This document shows, piece after piece, positions 10,964 through 19,382 of a stretch of DNA of 50,021 nt (positions are counted from its first letter, which is position 1; each line of letters opens with the position of its first letter). Below the pieces are notes generated by a model. The model saw only the letters and a program-made list of their open reading frames with translations. It did no database searches and was not told where the DNA came from. The translations under genes and the position numbers were made by a program. The DNA is from Pseudomonadota bacterium (GTDB taxonomy: Bacteria > Pseudomonadota > Alphaproteobacteria > Rhodospirillales > Magnetospirillaceae): positions 1-50,021 of the forward strand of contig JAJXWP010000034.1 of assembly GCA_021781575.1 (NCBI GenBank), in the 5' to 3' direction.

Positions 10964-11503
10964 GTGGCCAGCTTGGAAGGCAAGCGGGTGGCGCTGCTGG
11001 TGGGGGCGGGCTCGGAACAGTCCGAACTGACCGTGATGCGCGAGGTGCTGGCCGAGGCCAGCGTACTCCCGGTACTGCTTTCGCCCAAAAAACATCAAGT
11101 CCGGCTATGGATGAATGTCGACTGGGGCGCCACCGTCGCGGTTGATTGGGCGGTCGTCGGATCGCAGGCCGAAGACTATGACGCGCTGATCATCCCCGGC
11201 GGGCTGTTGGCAGCCGATACCCTGCGGGCCGACCGCCAGGTGGTGCAACTGGTGCGTGACATGCTGGCCCAGGGAAAGCCGGTGGGCGCCATGGGCCACG
11301 CCGTCTGGGTGCTGATCGAAGCCGGCGCGGTAGCCGGGCGCATCGTTACGTCCATCGAGTCGATCCGCACCGACGTGACCAATGCCGGGGGCACCTGGGT
11401 TGACGATGCGGCGGCCTATGACCGACTGGTCGCCACCGGCCGCCACCGCCACGATCTGCCCGACTTCATGGCCGCCATGGCGGAGGAACTGGCGCGGGAT
11501 TAG
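10964..11503 (+). CDS. DJ-1/PfpI family protein lacking the nucleophile cysteine
   Basis: 179-residue DJ-1/PfpI domain protein. The fold is recognisable from the N-terminal GKRVALLVGAG strand, DYDALIIPGGLLAADTL (residues 71-87) and the nucleophile-elbow segment PVGAMGHAVWVLIEAG near 106-121. In active PfpI/DJ-1 proteins the elbow reads like AICHGPW; here the cysteine position is G111, followed by H112, so classical protease, glyoxalase or deglycase chemistry is unlikely. It starts with GTG, and GGAGG eight bases upstream supports this. Downstream folD is on the opposite strand and converges on it. The role is unknown; it could be a binding or scaffold protein. Confidence 0.83.
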   Translation: MASLEGKRVALLVGAGSEQSELTVMREVLAEASVLPVLLSPKKHQVRLWMNVDWGATVAVDWAVVGSQAEDYDALIIPGGLLAADTLRADRQVVQLVRDMLAQGKPVGAMGHAVWVLIEAGAVAGRIVTSIESIRTDVTNAGGTWVDDAAAYDRLVATGRHRHDLPDFMAAMAEELARD

Positions 11504-11514
11504 AGCGCCTCCCC

Positions 11515-12408
11515 TTACAGCACTTCCTCGAACGGCAGGTCGTGAAGCCGGCAGCAGGCCTCCACCGCGTTGCGCAACAGGATGGCGATGGTCATCGGAC
11601 CGACGCCGCCGGGGACCGGGGTGATGGCGCCGGCTACCGTCGCCGCCTCGGCGAAGGCGACGTCGCCGACTAGGCGGGTCTTGCCTTCCTCGGCCGCCGG
11701 CACGCGGTTGATACCCACGTCAATCACCGTGGCACCGGGCTTGATCCAGTCGCCGCGCACCATTTCCGGCCGGCCCACCGCCGCCACCACGATATCGGCC
11801 CGTCGGCATTCGCCGGGCAGATCCTGCGTGCGGGAATGGGCGATGGTGACCGTTGCCGATTCGCGCAGCAGCAACTGGGCCATCGGCTTGCCGACGATAT
11901 TGGAACGGCCCAGAACGATCGCCCGCTTGCCCGACAGGTTGCCCAGTTCGCGCTTCAGCAGCAGCAGGCAGCCGAGCGGTGTGCAGGGAACCAGCGCGGC
12001 ACCGCCGGTGACCAGGCGGCCGACGTTGAAGGGATGGAAACCGTCGACATCCTTGGCCGGGTGAATGGATTCCAGGACCTTCTGGGCGTCGATTTGCTTA
12101 GGCAGCGGCAGTTGCACCAGGATGCCGTGCACCCGGTGGTCCAGGTTCAGTCGCTCGACCAGGGTCAGCAAATCCTGCTCGGTGGTTTCGGCGGGGAGGA
12201 AGTGCTCGAACGAGTTCATCCCCACTTCGACCGCTCGCTTGTTCTTGTTGCGGACATAGACCTGGCTGGCCGGATCGGCCCCCACCAGCACCACGGCGAG
12301 GCCGGGAGTAGGCCCGCCGGCCTCCTTCAGGGTGGCGACGCGCGCCGCCACGGTGGCGCGCACTTCGGCGGCAACGGCATTGCCGTCGATGATCTTGGCT
12401 TGATTCAT
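11515..12408 (-). CDS. folD: Bifunctional methylenetetrahydrofolate dehydrogenase/cyclohydrolase
   Basis: 297-residue FolD, which interconverts 5,10-methylene- and 10-formyl-tetrahydrofolate with NADP. Family blocks seen are [18 protein letters not shown] with the catalytic lysine region near residues 43-60, [40 protein letters not shown] (cofactor binding) and [16 protein letters not shown] near the C-terminus. Its ATG overlaps the TGA of the upstream yggU gene (ATGA at 12405-12408), so the two are probably translationally coupled. Cytoplasmic, ordinary length. Confidence 0.97.
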   Translation of the reverse strand: MNQAKIIDGNAVAAEVRATVAARVATLKEAGGPTPGLAVVLVGADPASQVYVRNKNKRAVEVGMNSFEHFLPAETTEQDLLTLVERLNLDHRVHGILVQLPLPKQIDAQKVLESIHPAKDVDGFHPFNVGRLVTGGAALVPCTPLGCLLLLKRELGNLSGKRAIVLGRSNIVGKPMAQLLLRESATVTIAHSRTQDLPGECRRADIVVAAVGRPEMVRGDWIKPGATVIDVGINRVPAAEEGKTRLVGDVAFAEAATVAGAITPVPGGVGPMTIAILLRNAVEACCRLHDLPFEEVL

Positions 12409-12752
12409 GATGACCTCGTGTATTCGGCGATACGGCGGCGCAGATCCTCGGCGTCGCCTTCGATGAACAATGTCTTGCGGCGGTCGGTGGCGCCGCCGGT
12501 GATGGTGAAACAGCTCTTGGCGATCTTCCAGGTCTTGGCCAGCAGCCCGATCAGCGCCTGGTTGGCCTTGCCGTTCTCGGGGACCGCGGTGACCGCTACC
12601 TTCAAGACCGGCGTGCCGTCGGCTTCGGCGGCGATGCCATCGATGCGGTTGCGTGATGCCTTGGGCGTCAGCCGGACGGTCAGCCGGACGCCTCCCCGGG
12701 CGGCGGTCAGCGGCAGGGCCGGTGATGTCTCACATGGTGACGGAGAGGACAA
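12405..12752 (-). CDS. DUF167 (YggU) family protein
   Basis: 115 residues from a TTG start. The family core [19 protein letters not shown] and [25 protein letters not shown] is clear, followed by [21 protein letters not shown]167 proteins are small conserved proteins of unknown biochemical role, often found beside yggT as here. The TTG at 12752 overlaps the end of yggT by 23 bases; no ATG lies between it and the conserved core, so the start is a best guess. It overlaps folD by four bases downstream. Confidence 0.85.
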   Translation of the reverse strand: MSSPSPCETSPALPLTAARGGVRLTVRLTPKASRNRIDGIAAEADGTPVLKVAVTAVPENGKANQALIGLLAKTWKIAKSCFTITGGATDRRKTLFIEGDAEDLRRRIAEYTRSS

Positions 12753-13032
12753 GCTGGGCCAGGACGCTCTGAATGAAATAAAGGATCAGGATGACGATGA
12801 TCGGCGACAGATCGATGCCGCCGAAATTGGGCAGAACACGGCGAATCGGCCGTAGCGCCGGTTCGGTGATGCGGTAGAGGGCGTCCATTACGGTGTAGAC
12901 GAATCGGTTGCGGGTGTTGATCACGTTGAAAGCGATCAGCCAGCTCAATACCGCCGAGGCGATCAACGCCCAGATGTAAAGTTGGATGGCGATGCTGATC
13001 ACCTGGTAAAGCGGCACCAATATGACGTTCAT
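12730..13032 (-). CDS. YggT family integral membrane protein
   Basis: 100 residues with two hydrophobic segments: residues 3-30 (ILVPLYQVISIAIQLYIWAL and onward) and about 75-98 ([20 protein letters not shown]). The intervening DALYRITEPALRPIRRVLPNFGGIDLSPI is the signature of the YggT family. It is an inner-membrane protein, linked in other bacteria to osmotic tolerance or cell division, though this is not settled. ATG 13032 gives the family N-terminus (MNVILVPLY); 13062 is an alternative. First gene of the yggT-yggU-folD cluster. Confidence 0.88.
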   Translation of the reverse strand: MNVILVPLYQVISIAIQLYIWALIASAVLSWLIAFNVINTRNRFVYTVMDALYRITEPALRPIRRVLPNFGGIDLSPIIVILILYFIQSVLAQLVLSVTM

Positions 13033-13432
13033 CGCGCGGCCTCGCTGCGGCAGTGGCTTCATCGACGGGTCGGTACCCTACCACAGGCGCCCCGTCGTGC
13101 AAGGGGCGGAGGTTGTGCGACGAAACGTTGCCCCAGACCCCTCTGCCGGTGCTACCGTTGAACGATACCGGTGCCTTCGCCGATTTCAGTCTTGAGGCAC
13201 TGGGTTTCAAACTGGCTGCCGATTGATCCGCCGCTCGGAACTCTGACCCGGCGTCGGCCAGCCGGCAACTCGGTGACTGAGGGCATGGTGATCGGCACCG
13301 ATCACCGCAGTTTGGTGCCGACCACATTGGCTCGCCCGCAGCCAACACGAGGAATTGTCATTGTGCTGGCGAAGAAATATAGAATCGGAAGCGCTGATCA
13401 CAATGACAAGAAATATTTTTCCATACATTCTG
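13033..13432. other. 400-bp stretch without a convincing gene
   Basis: It should hold the promoter of yggT-yggU-folD and the 3' end of the small exported-protein gene. Base composition drops from GC-rich to AT-rich after about 13,360. Open frames here (for example on the plus strand from 13171 and on the minus strand from 13348) have no Shine-Dalgarno and no recognisable motif. I see no RNA gene or clear terminator. Confidence 0.5.
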
Positions 13433-13822
13433 TCAGAACGGAAGAGACGGGATCTGTGTAACGGTTGCGCTATATTGATAGCCATTGTTGTTTGGCCCGA
13501 GATAAACTATATTTGTCAGCATATATGTGGCAGTAACACTGTTTGTCTGGGAAAACTGCGTGACATAGACAATACGATTGGACATCTCGCCAATCTGCGT
13601 CTCGGTCCACAGGATCCGGTCGGCCATGACACCAATCTGACCTTCTGTATAAAGGACGCCGTTCAAAGTCTGTGTGTACGACCCGCCGCCCTGGGTGGCG
13701 ACGTAAAACGTGCTGTCGGCGAATTTCGTGTTGTCGCAGCCAGCTGTCGCGGCGCTCGGCGTCAAAAAGCCAAACCCCACCACCAACATTATGCTCATGG
13801 CGATTTTTTGGGTATTACGCAT
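13433..13822 (-). CDS. Small exported protein with TE-QIG-M-RI repeats, paralogue 2
   Basis: 129 residues. The signal peptide spans residues 1-27 (MRNTQKIAMS then a hydrophobic run, cleavage near ATAG). The mature part opens with GCDNTKFADSTFYVATQGG, then a repeat region of 14-residue units: LYTEGQIGVMADRI, LWTETQIGEMSNRI and a degenerate VYVTQFSQTNSVTA. A final stretch (NIVYLGPNNNGYQYSATVTQ) ends in PSLPF. The ATG is supported by AAAAAGGAG seven bases upstream. It is clearly a duplicate of the neighbouring gene. I do not know a named family. The unit spacing suggests amphipathic helices on the cell surface or in the periplasm. It lies beyond the end of the type II secretion operon, on the same strand. 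Confidence 0.78.
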   Translation of the reverse strand: MRNTQKIAMSIMLVVGFGFLTPSAATAGCDNTKFADSTFYVATQGGGSYTQTLNGVLYTEGQIGVMADRILWTETQIGEMSNRIVYVTQFSQTNSVTATYMLTNIVYLGPNNNGYQYSATVTQIPSLPF

Positions 13823-13875
13823 GTTGCACTCCTTTTTATCAGGAGATGTTTTGCCTTTTGCGTTACGTATACTGA

Positions 13876-14295
13876 CTATTTCGGAATCCACGGCAGCAAA
13901 AGCCACCCGAATGGAAGCGCAGGTACTTTTAAAAAGCTTGCGCTGTACTGGTATCCACCGTTTGACTTTCCAAGATATACGAGATTTGTCAGTATGAATA
14001 TCGCAGACAGGCTGTTGTTCTGCGAGAACTGCGTTACATAGACGATACGGTTGGACATGTCGCCAATCTGCGTCTCGGTCCACAGGATGCGGTCCGCCAT
14101 GGCTCCGATTTGGCCTTCGGTGTAAAGGATCCCGTTCAAGGTCTGGCTGTAGCTTAAAGCGCCCTGGTTGCCGATATAGAGCATGCTGTTGGCGAAGCTG
14201 GAGCTGTTGCAGCCGGCGCGCGCCGCGCCCGGCGCCAACAGGGCCAATGCCAATAGTAGAGTGAGGCACGCCGCCCCTTTGCGGATGAGTTGCAT
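13876..14295 (-). CDS. Small exported protein with TE-QIG-M-RI repeats, paralogue 1
   Basis: 139 residues with a signal peptide (MQLIRKGAACLTLLLALALL, cleavage near ARAG at residue 27). Mature part: GCNSSSFANSMLYIGNQGALS, then ILYTEGQIGAMADRI, LWTETQIGDMSNRI and VYVTQFSQNNSLSA, then NLVYLGKSNGGYQYSAS. It matches its neighbour almost residue for residue through the repeats, but ends in LPFGWLLLPWIPK, a ten-residue extension the other lacks. The DNA of the repeat region is also nearly identical between the two, pointing to a recent tandem duplication. GGAGAG upstream of ATG 14295 supports the start. Candidate substrate of the adjacent secretion system; that is inference from position and export signal only. 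Confidence 0.78.
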   Translation of the reverse strand: MQLIRKGAACLTLLLALALLAPGAARAGCNSSSFANSMLYIGNQGALSYSQTLNGILYTEGQIGAMADRILWTETQIGDMSNRIVYVTQFSQNNSLSAIFILTNLVYLGKSNGGYQYSASFLKVPALPFGWLLLPWIPK

Positions 14296-14418
14296 GGCAA
14301 TCTCTCCATGGTCGCTGGATCGTGCAACGACAATATCATGTATAGATCATCACCTTAAGATAGAGGGGTGGCCATGGAGCGAGAATTCTGCCCAATACAT
14401 TCCGCTTATTCGATATAT

Positions 14419-14844
14419 CTACCGGGCCGCTGGCGGCGGAAGCCCCTTGCCCAGGCCCACATGGACCTGCCGATCGCCCAACACCAGGCCGATTCCGCTG
14501 CTGTCGATACGATTCACCGTCCATCCATTCAGGCTTGCCCCGACGACCAGCCGGAGATCGATATTGCGCTCTCCGTCCCGGACCAGCGCGAGCTTCTTGC
14601 CGTCTTCGCCACTGACCACGCCGGTCAGGCGCAACGATTGGGAACCGGCGATGGCGCCGGAAGCGGCGCCCGGTGCGGACGGATGGCGGCTCGGGGCGAA
14701 GAGCGGCCGCTCGATGATGGTGCGAAAGCTCTCTAACGGCGGCAGGACGAAGCGCGGCCCGGCATCTTCGCTCCAAGCCACAACAGGGGCGAGCAGCGCC
14801 GCCGTGCCAATGAGCAAGGCGCAGGGAAACAGGCGCGCCGTCAT
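14419..14844 (-). CDS. Type II secretion system GspC/GspN-like protein
   Basis: 141 residues with an N-terminal hydrophobic segment (residues 5-23) and the sequence FRTIIERPLFAPSRHP, the pattern typical of short GspC/GspN-type subunits. A homology-region-like beta domain follows: LRLTGVVSGEDGKKLALVRDG and LRLVVGASLNGWTVNRID. GspC normally links the secretin to the inner-membrane platform through this domain. The copy is short and has no PDZ domain. Last gene of the minus-strand gsp operon; its ATG overlaps the gspM stop (ATGA, 14841-14844). Assignment to C versus N is uncertain. Confidence 0.72.
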   Translation of the reverse strand: MTARLFPCALLIGTAALLAPVVAWSEDAGPRFVLPPLESFRTIIERPLFAPSRHPSAPGAASGAIAGSQSLRLTGVVSGEDGKKLALVRDGERNIDLRLVVGASLNGWTVNRIDSSGIGLVLGDRQVHVGLGKGLPPPAAR

Positions 14845-15440
14845 TTTCCCTCTTCCGGCAGGTAGCCGTAGACGTTGAATTCGACCGCCAGCGGGGGGGT
14901 GTCCGCGGTGCGAATGACGGGAGCGCTAATCACCAGATTGTCGATGAACAGGCGGGGCAGTCCGGCCTCAATCTGGTAAAAAATCGCTCGCACCGCCTCG
15001 ATCGAGCCCACCATGCGGATTTGCGCGCCGACCCGGCGGAATCCCTGGTCTTTGTCTTCGGGCAGCCCCTGGGTGCTGTCAACCTGTCCTCCGCCGCCGC
15101 GAATTTGGGCACTGATCCGGCTCTGTAGATCGGCTGCCGCCAGAGCCGCCGTCGCACCGTGCAGAAAATCAGGGCTTTGAGCCCGCCGCGCCTGCAATTC
15201 CGCCAGTTCGCTGGCCAGCGCATGGCGCCGCGCGATAGCCCGCTTGTAGCCATCCAGGCGCCTCTCCAGCAACGCCGTATCGTCGCCGGCCACCCAAACC
15301 GCCAATGGGCGCACCAGACCGAGCCAACCCAGGCCGAGCAGAACGGCGAGCAGCGCCAGCGCCGTCACCCGGCTGCGCAGGGTACCGGGTGGCGGCAATC
15401 CGCCGGATAGACCGATCAAGGAGCGGTCATGGCGCGACAT
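14841..15440 (-). CDS. gspM: Type II secretion system protein GspM
   Basis: 199 residues with a single N-terminal membrane helix (about residues 24-48, VTALALLAVLLGLGWLGLV). A coiled-coil segment follows (ALLERRLDGYKRAIARRHALASELAELQ, described here as residues 55-82), then a ferredoxin-like periplasmic domain ending in LAVEFNVYGYLPEEGK. This is the PilO/GspM arrangement. GspM binds GspL in the inner-membrane assembly platform. The start at 15440 overlaps the 3' end of gspL by 14 bases. Sequence identity to named GspM proteins is expected to be low; context and topology carry the call. Confidence 0.8.
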   Translation of the reverse strand: MSRHDRSLIGLSGGLPPPGTLRSRVTALALLAVLLGLGWLGLVRPLAVWVAGDDTALLERRLDGYKRAIARRHALASELAELQARRAQSPDFLHGATAALAAADLQSRISAQIRGGGGQVDSTQGLPEDKDQGFRRVGAQIRMVGSIEAVRAIFYQIEAGLPRLFIDNLVISAPVIRTADTPPLAVEFNVYGYLPEEGK

Positions 15441-16500
15441 GCGGCACCACCTTCACGCTGATGTGAAATCGGTCACCGCCGCCTTCGGCCCGCACCAGCG
15501 CGGAGCGGAACTCGGCGCCGCTGAATAGCGAGGAACCTTCGAGCAAGGGCAACAGGCGCGAGGCATTGGTCGAGGTGCCGATGATCTGGACGCCGTCGCC
15601 GTCGACATGCAACTCGGAGAGCCAGGTATCGTCAGGCAAAAGGCGGCTCAGGTCTTCTAGTATGACGACAGCGGGGGCGCGCCGGAGCTTCTGGCCCTCC
15701 GGAAAACGGAGGACCGCGCGCAGCCTCTCGACCTCGTCGGCCAGACGCAGGCTGTCCGCCGCATCATAGCGCGCGACCTCGACCTCTCGTTCAAGCCCTG
15801 CCCGCCGCCATTGATGTCCCGCCAGGGCCAGCGCGGCGATGACAGTGGCCCCGCATACGGCGCCGGCCAGCCATTTGCCGAACGGGGGTCGGCGAATTGC
15901 CCTGTTCGTATCGAGTGCAGCGACGGGCGTGTCGGCGTCCGCGCGGGCGTCCGGCGCGACCAGCTCGAGTGTGTCTGCGGCCACCCCGAGCGCGGCGAGG
16001 TCCGCCTGCGCCTGCTTGACGGCGGCACGGGGCAGCACGGTGAGGATGACCCGCAGTTCGCGGCCGCCCTCGGGACGCTCCTGAACGGCGGCGTGAAAAT
16101 AAGCCTGGTCGGCGCGCCATGGCGTCCGCCGATCCAATTCATTGGCAACCACCTGTTGGAGGAATGGTTCGGCGGCTTGCGGCAGGGTGAAGGTACGGCG
16201 AAGCGGACGGGCGTCGGCCAACCGCAATCTGACACCCCGGGCCGCCGCGGCGCCCCACTGCTGCACCAGCGCGCGCCCGCCGGTGAAATCGCCGCAAACC
16301 ACGGTGCCGACCGATTCGGTCGCCGTCCCGCCAACTGTGTAACGCAGGAATTCGATGGCCTGTGGACGCCACACGGCCACCAGGTCGGGACCGCGGCCGG
16401 TGCGCGCACGCCAGCGCGCGGGCAGGATCCCGGTCACCTCGCCAAACCACCAGTCGAGGAAGAGTTCGATTGCGCCCAGGGCAGCGGAGAAGCCGATCAC
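15427..16500 (-). CDS. gspL: Type II secretion system protein GspL (PilM/PilN-like)
   Basis: 357 residues from a GTG start with GGAGG eight bases upstream; the GTG overlaps the gspK stop as GTGA (16497-16500). The N-terminal half is cytoplasmic and actin-like (LRRTFTLPQAAEPFLQQVVANELDRRTPW is the PilM/GspL signature around residues 100-130). One membrane helix follows near residues 208-226 (WLAGAVCGATVIAALALAG), then a coiled coil and a PilN-type periplasmic domain (ILEDLSRLLPDDTWLSELHVDGDGVQIIGTS region). GspL recruits the GspE ATPase to the membrane. Confidence 0.85.
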   Translation of the reverse strand: MIGFSAALGAIELFLDWWFGEVTGILPARWRARTGRGPDLVAVWRPQAIEFLRYTVGGTATESVGTVVCGDFTGGRALVQQWGAAAARGVRLRLADARPLRRTFTLPQAAEPFLQQVVANELDRRTPWRADQAYFHAAVQERPEGGRELRVILTVLPRAAVKQAQADLAALGVAADTLELVAPDARADADTPVAALDTNRAIRRPPFGKWLAGAVCGATVIAALALAGHQWRRAGLEREVEVARYDAADSLRLADEVERLRAVLRFPEGQKLRRAPAVVILEDLSRLLPDDTWLSELHVDGDGVQIIGTSTNASRLLPLLEGSSLFSGAEFRSALVRAEGGGDRFHISVKVVPHVAP

Positions 16501-17420
16501 AATAATGCCTCCACCCTCGGTGCCGGCTCCCGCCATTCAAGGGTCAGGTAAGGCACCGGCGCCCCCTGGATCAACCAGACTACCGCTTCGGCAGTCGCCC
16601 TTGCGCCGCGCGAAGTCTCGACGGTGACGCGCACGGTATAGACCTGTCCGTCGGCACCGGCGCCGGCGACCATGCCGCGCCCCGAACCGACCGGCAGCCC
16701 GGCGGCGGCCAAGCGCATGACCAGCCCTGGGTCGAGAGTGTAATTGCTTTGCCGGCGGCTCGCCACAAGGGTCGCCACATCGGGGGCCGACAACCCAGGC
16801 AATGCGGCGAGCGCGGTTGGTCCAGCGGTTCGCCAGTCTAATTGTCCCCGGCGGTTGTAAACGGTGACGGCGTCGGCCAGCTGCCGAAAAATGTCACCGG
16901 TCATCCCCGGCAGGCCGCTCAATTCCACCACCGAGAGGAACGGTCGACCACCGCCGCCCGGCTGAGCCAAGGCTCCGGAGCCGGTACCCCCAGCGGTTCC
17001 GCCACGGCGGTCGAGGATGATTGCCGCCAGTTCGTCACCTTTCGCGGAATCACCGGCAACCCCTTGCAGCAGATTGCGTAGCAGCTCCGGCGTCGCATGA
17101 TTGACGTCGATCCGTCCGGCTTCCGAAAACGCTTGCACCCCGAGCCTGGCACCAGCCACGACCAACCAATGCGCAGTACCATCGGCGACCCACTGTCTGC
17201 CCGGATCGGGATCCCGCAATCCCACGACGGCTGCCGCCAACCCGGCGTCCAGCAGAGCCCGCGCCTCGGCCGTCCCCACCACATTGGTCAAGCGCCTCGC
17301 TTCAATGCTGGCGCTTTGGGCAAAGGCGGCGGCTAGCAGAGCCACGATCGCCGTCCCCCACAACACCAGCACCAGGGCGATGCCCCGTTCGCCACGGCGA
17401 TGGCCGGCCGCGGTATTCAT
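16497..17420 (-). CDS. gspK: Type II secretion system minor pseudopilin GspK
   Basis: 307 residues. The prepilin-type N-terminus is GERGIALVLVLWGTAIVALLA (residues 10-30) with a G-I cleavage site but no glutamate at +5; the lack of that residue is characteristic of GspK. A large globular domain follows with GRIDVNHATPELLRNLL and ELSGLPGMTGDIFRQLADAV, helix-hairpin-helix-like SAM segments expected for the family. GspK caps the pseudopilus tip with GspI and GspJ. ATG 17420 overlaps the gspJ stop (ATGA). Confidence 0.9.
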   Translation of the reverse strand: MNTAAGHRRGERGIALVLVLWGTAIVALLAAAFAQSASIEARRLTNVVGTAEARALLDAGLAAAVVGLRDPDPGRQWVADGTAHWLVVAGARLGVQAFSEAGRIDVNHATPELLRNLLQGVAGDSAKGDELAAIILDRRGGTAGGTGSGALAQPGGGGRPFLSVVELSGLPGMTGDIFRQLADAVTVYNRRGQLDWRTAGPTALAALPGLSAPDVATLVASRRQSNYTLDPGLVMRLAAAGLPVGSGRGMVAGAGADGQVYTVRVTVETSRGARATAEAVVWLIQGAPVPYLTLEWREPAPRVEALL

Positions 17421-18133
17421 GGTTGCGTCCTCGCAGCCGCGTTTCGCGCACGGCAGGGCATTTTGGGGTCTCCCGATCCGCAGCCAGAATCCCCAGTGAC
17501 CCGCAGGCGCGCCACCAGCGCCGGCCAATCCGCGCCATCCGAAGCGGAAAGGCGTACCAGACGGGGCAGTTCATCGGGAATGTCCCAGGATCGCACCCAG
17601 CCCGGCCCCTTTTTCGCCCCTTCGTCGCCGCGATAGGAAAAAGACAACCGAAAAGGGACTACGGCAACAACCGAGGAGCGAAGCGGAGCATCGGCGACGG
17701 CCACCGTCGCACCCGGGACAAAGGCGTACTGGCGGTAAACCAGGCGGCTTCCCACCACCATCGGCTCGATGTCGAAGACGGCCAGAAAAAGCCCGGCCGG
17801 CCCATGCCCCGGCGGTTCCAATACCGGGAAGCCAAGGCGGTTGGCGCGACCGGTAAAAAGGAAGCGTGGCTCCTTGGCCTCGCCCGCGGCAACAGGAAAA
17901 AGGCGCGCGGTCTGACGGCTCAACAGTGCGCGCGTCGCGTCGACAGTGGTCTCTTGCGCCAGGCTGTCCATCCCCCTTTCCCGTACCCGCCCGACGAAGC
18001 GGATTCCGCCGAACAGCGCCGCCAGCACAAATGACAGCAAGGTCAGCGAGACCAGCAATTCCAGCAGAGTGAAGCCGGCGGTCGCCCCGCGACTATCCGG
18101 CCGAGGCGTGGCTGCCGGAGGCCGCCCCGTCAT
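17417..18133 (-). CDS. gspJ: Type II secretion system minor pseudopilin GspJ
   Basis: 238 residues. The prepilin signature GATAGFTLLELLVSLTLLSF at about residues 16-35 has the cleavage glycine and the +5 glutamate. The globular part contains the family-typical RQTARLFPV and LVRLSASDGADWPALVARLRV near the C-terminus. It is part of the GspI-J-K tip complex of the pseudopilus. ATG 18133 overlaps the gspI stop as ATGA; the longer open frame to 18304 lies inside gspI and is not used. Confidence 0.9.
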   Translation of the reverse strand: MTGRPPAATPRPDSRGATAGFTLLELLVSLTLLSFVLAALFGGIRFVGRVRERGMDSLAQETTVDATRALLSRQTARLFPVAAGEAKEPRFLFTGRANRLGFPVLEPPGHGPAGLFLAVFDIEPMVVGSRLVYRQYAFVPGATVAVADAPLRSSVVAVVPFRLSFSYRGDEGAKKGPGWVRSWDIPDELPRLVRLSASDGADWPALVARLRVTGDSGCGSGDPKMPCRARNAAARTQP

Positions 18134-18507
18134 TGACGCACCAGCTTGACCGACCGCAGCTCGACGGCACGACCATCCCTTGCCGTCACTCTCACACGTA
18201 CAGTCAGCGCGGCAAATCCCTCGGCGCCCGCGACCGCGAAGGCCGGCTCGTCGGCGGTCCCCACCCGATCTATCCAGGCCAGATCCATGCTCCGCCCGGA
18301 CCATTCGCCCGGCGCCAGCCGCTCGGCCGCCATCAGGGCGGCCATCCTGGACTCGGCCACCGCCACAGCCCGGCCGTAGGATTTGGCGGCGTCGGCCGAG
18401 GCCAGCCCCCCGGATAGAATGCGGAAGGTCACGGCCAATGCCATGGCCAGAATCGCCAAGGCCGCAAGCAGTTCGATGAGAGTGAAACCTGCCCGACCGG
18501 ACGTCAT
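18130..18507 (-). CDS. gspI: Type II secretion system minor pseudopilin GspI
   Basis: 125 residues, normal for GspI. The prepilin motif GRAGFTLIELLAALAILAMA is at residues 4-23, followed by AVAVAESRMAALMA, the conserved segment after the helix in GspI (A-x-N/S-x-x-A pattern). The short beta-rich C-terminus ends in RSVKLVRQ. Its ATG is one base after the gspH stop. Works with GspJ and GspK at the pseudopilus tip. Confidence 0.9.
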   Translation of the reverse strand: MTSGRAGFTLIELLAALAILAMALAVTFRILSGGLASADAAKSYGRAVAVAESRMAALMAAERLAPGEWSGRSMDLAWIDRVGTADEPAFAVAGAEGFAALTVRVRVTARDGRAVELRSVKLVRQ

Positions 18508-18508
18508 G

Positions 18509-18970
18509 CTATCCCCCCGTTCTCGCCGTCACGCGGCCCGTCAGCCAGTCGACCTGGACCGTCGCCGCTCCGGCGGGATTGGCAAGGCGGATCTGGGCGC
18601 CGCTGGCCGATCCGTCGGGAAAAAAGCGGACTGCCGCGCGCCGCGGTGCCAGGCGCTCGGCCTCAGCCATCTTCATCTCGACGTCGACGCCGTCGTCGAT
18701 ACTGCCATCCAGCCGTTCGGGCGGAATGCCGTAGCGGCGGGTTTCGAGATCGATGACGAAGTCGGTCTCGGCGGAGCGGGCGATGGCATGGCTGCGGGCG
18801 AGTTGCAGCATATCGACCAGCCGCCGGGTGTCGGCGCGCAACCTGGCGGCGTCCGTCCCCTTCTCGAGCAGAGGCGGCACCAAGGCCATCAACAAACCGG
18901 CCAGCACCAGGACCACCATAAGCTCAAGCAGTGTGAATCCGGCGCTGGGCGCTTCACCAGTTGGTGACAC
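18509..18970 (-). CDS. gspH: Type II secretion system minor pseudopilin GspH
   Basis: 153 residues from the GTG at 18970, which overlaps the end of gspG by 17 bases. The prepilin motif SAGFTLLELMVVLVLAGLLM is at residues 9-28, then ARSHAIARSAETDFVIDLETRRY, the typical GspH/FimT block. The frame continues upstream to 19063 but that part lies inside gspG and would put the prepilin motif about 40 residues in, so the GTG is preferred; it has GAGG seven bases upstream. Confidence 0.87.
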   Translation of the reverse strand: MSPTGEAPSAGFTLLELMVVLVLAGLLMALVPPLLEKGTDAARLRADTRRLVDMLQLARSHAIARSAETDFVIDLETRRYGIPPERLDGSIDDGVDVEMKMAEAERLAPRRAAVRFFPDGSASGAQIRLANPAGAATVQVDWLTGRVTARTGG

Positions 18971-19382
18971 TCTTGGCCTCGCCTTCGCTGCCGTCGGAGT
19001 AAAGATCGTAGCTGCCGTGCTGGCCGGGCTGGATGTAGTGATACGGGTGTCCCCAGGGGTCAAGGGGCACTTCCCCTTTGGCCAGATAGGGCCCGTGCCA
19101 GGTGTTGACTCCGGTGGGCGCGACGATCAAGGCGCGCAACCCCTGCTCGCTCGTCGGATACACCCGGTTGTCGAGACGGTAGAGATCGAGTGCGGCGGAC
19201 AGCTGTTCGATCTGCAGCTTTGCTGTCTTGATCCGCGATCCCCCCAGATAGCTCAGCACCTGTGGCCCCACCAGCCCGCCCAGCAGGCCAAGGATGACCA
19301 GTACCACCAACAACTCGATCAGGGTGAAACCGGCCTGACGCCGGCGCGTGCCAGGTGGTTCAAGGCGCAATCCACCAGTCAT
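18954..19382 (-). CDS. gspG: Type II secretion system major pseudopilin GspG
   Basis: 142 residues. The prepilin motif RQAGFTLIELLVVLVILGLL begins at about residue 15. Then comes GGLVGPQVLSYLG and the family-defining C-terminal part: YRLDNRVYPTSEQGLRALI, YLAKGEVPLDPWGHPYHYI, SYDLYSDGSEGEA, which form the calcium-binding loop region of major pseudopilins. The only reasonable start is ATG 19382, which has a poor Shine-Dalgarno and lies at the very end of a palindromic repeat (19379-19456). Confidence 0.93.
   Translation of the reverse strand: MTGGLRLEPPGTRRRQAGFTLIELLVVLVILGLLGGLVGPQVLSYLGGSRIKTAKLQIEQLSAALDLYRLDNRVYPTSEQGLRALIVAPTGVNTWHGPYLAKGEVPLDPWGHPYHYIQPGQHGSYDLYSDGSEGEAKSVTNW

Noticed and set aside
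13171-13461. Plus-strand open frame in the gap before the small exported proteins
   Set aside because: No ribosome-binding site or family motif, and it runs into the 3' end of the opposite gene.
13696-13716. ACGT pair inside the small exported protein gene
   Set aside because: Cores are 7 bp apart and lie within coding sequence far from any start.
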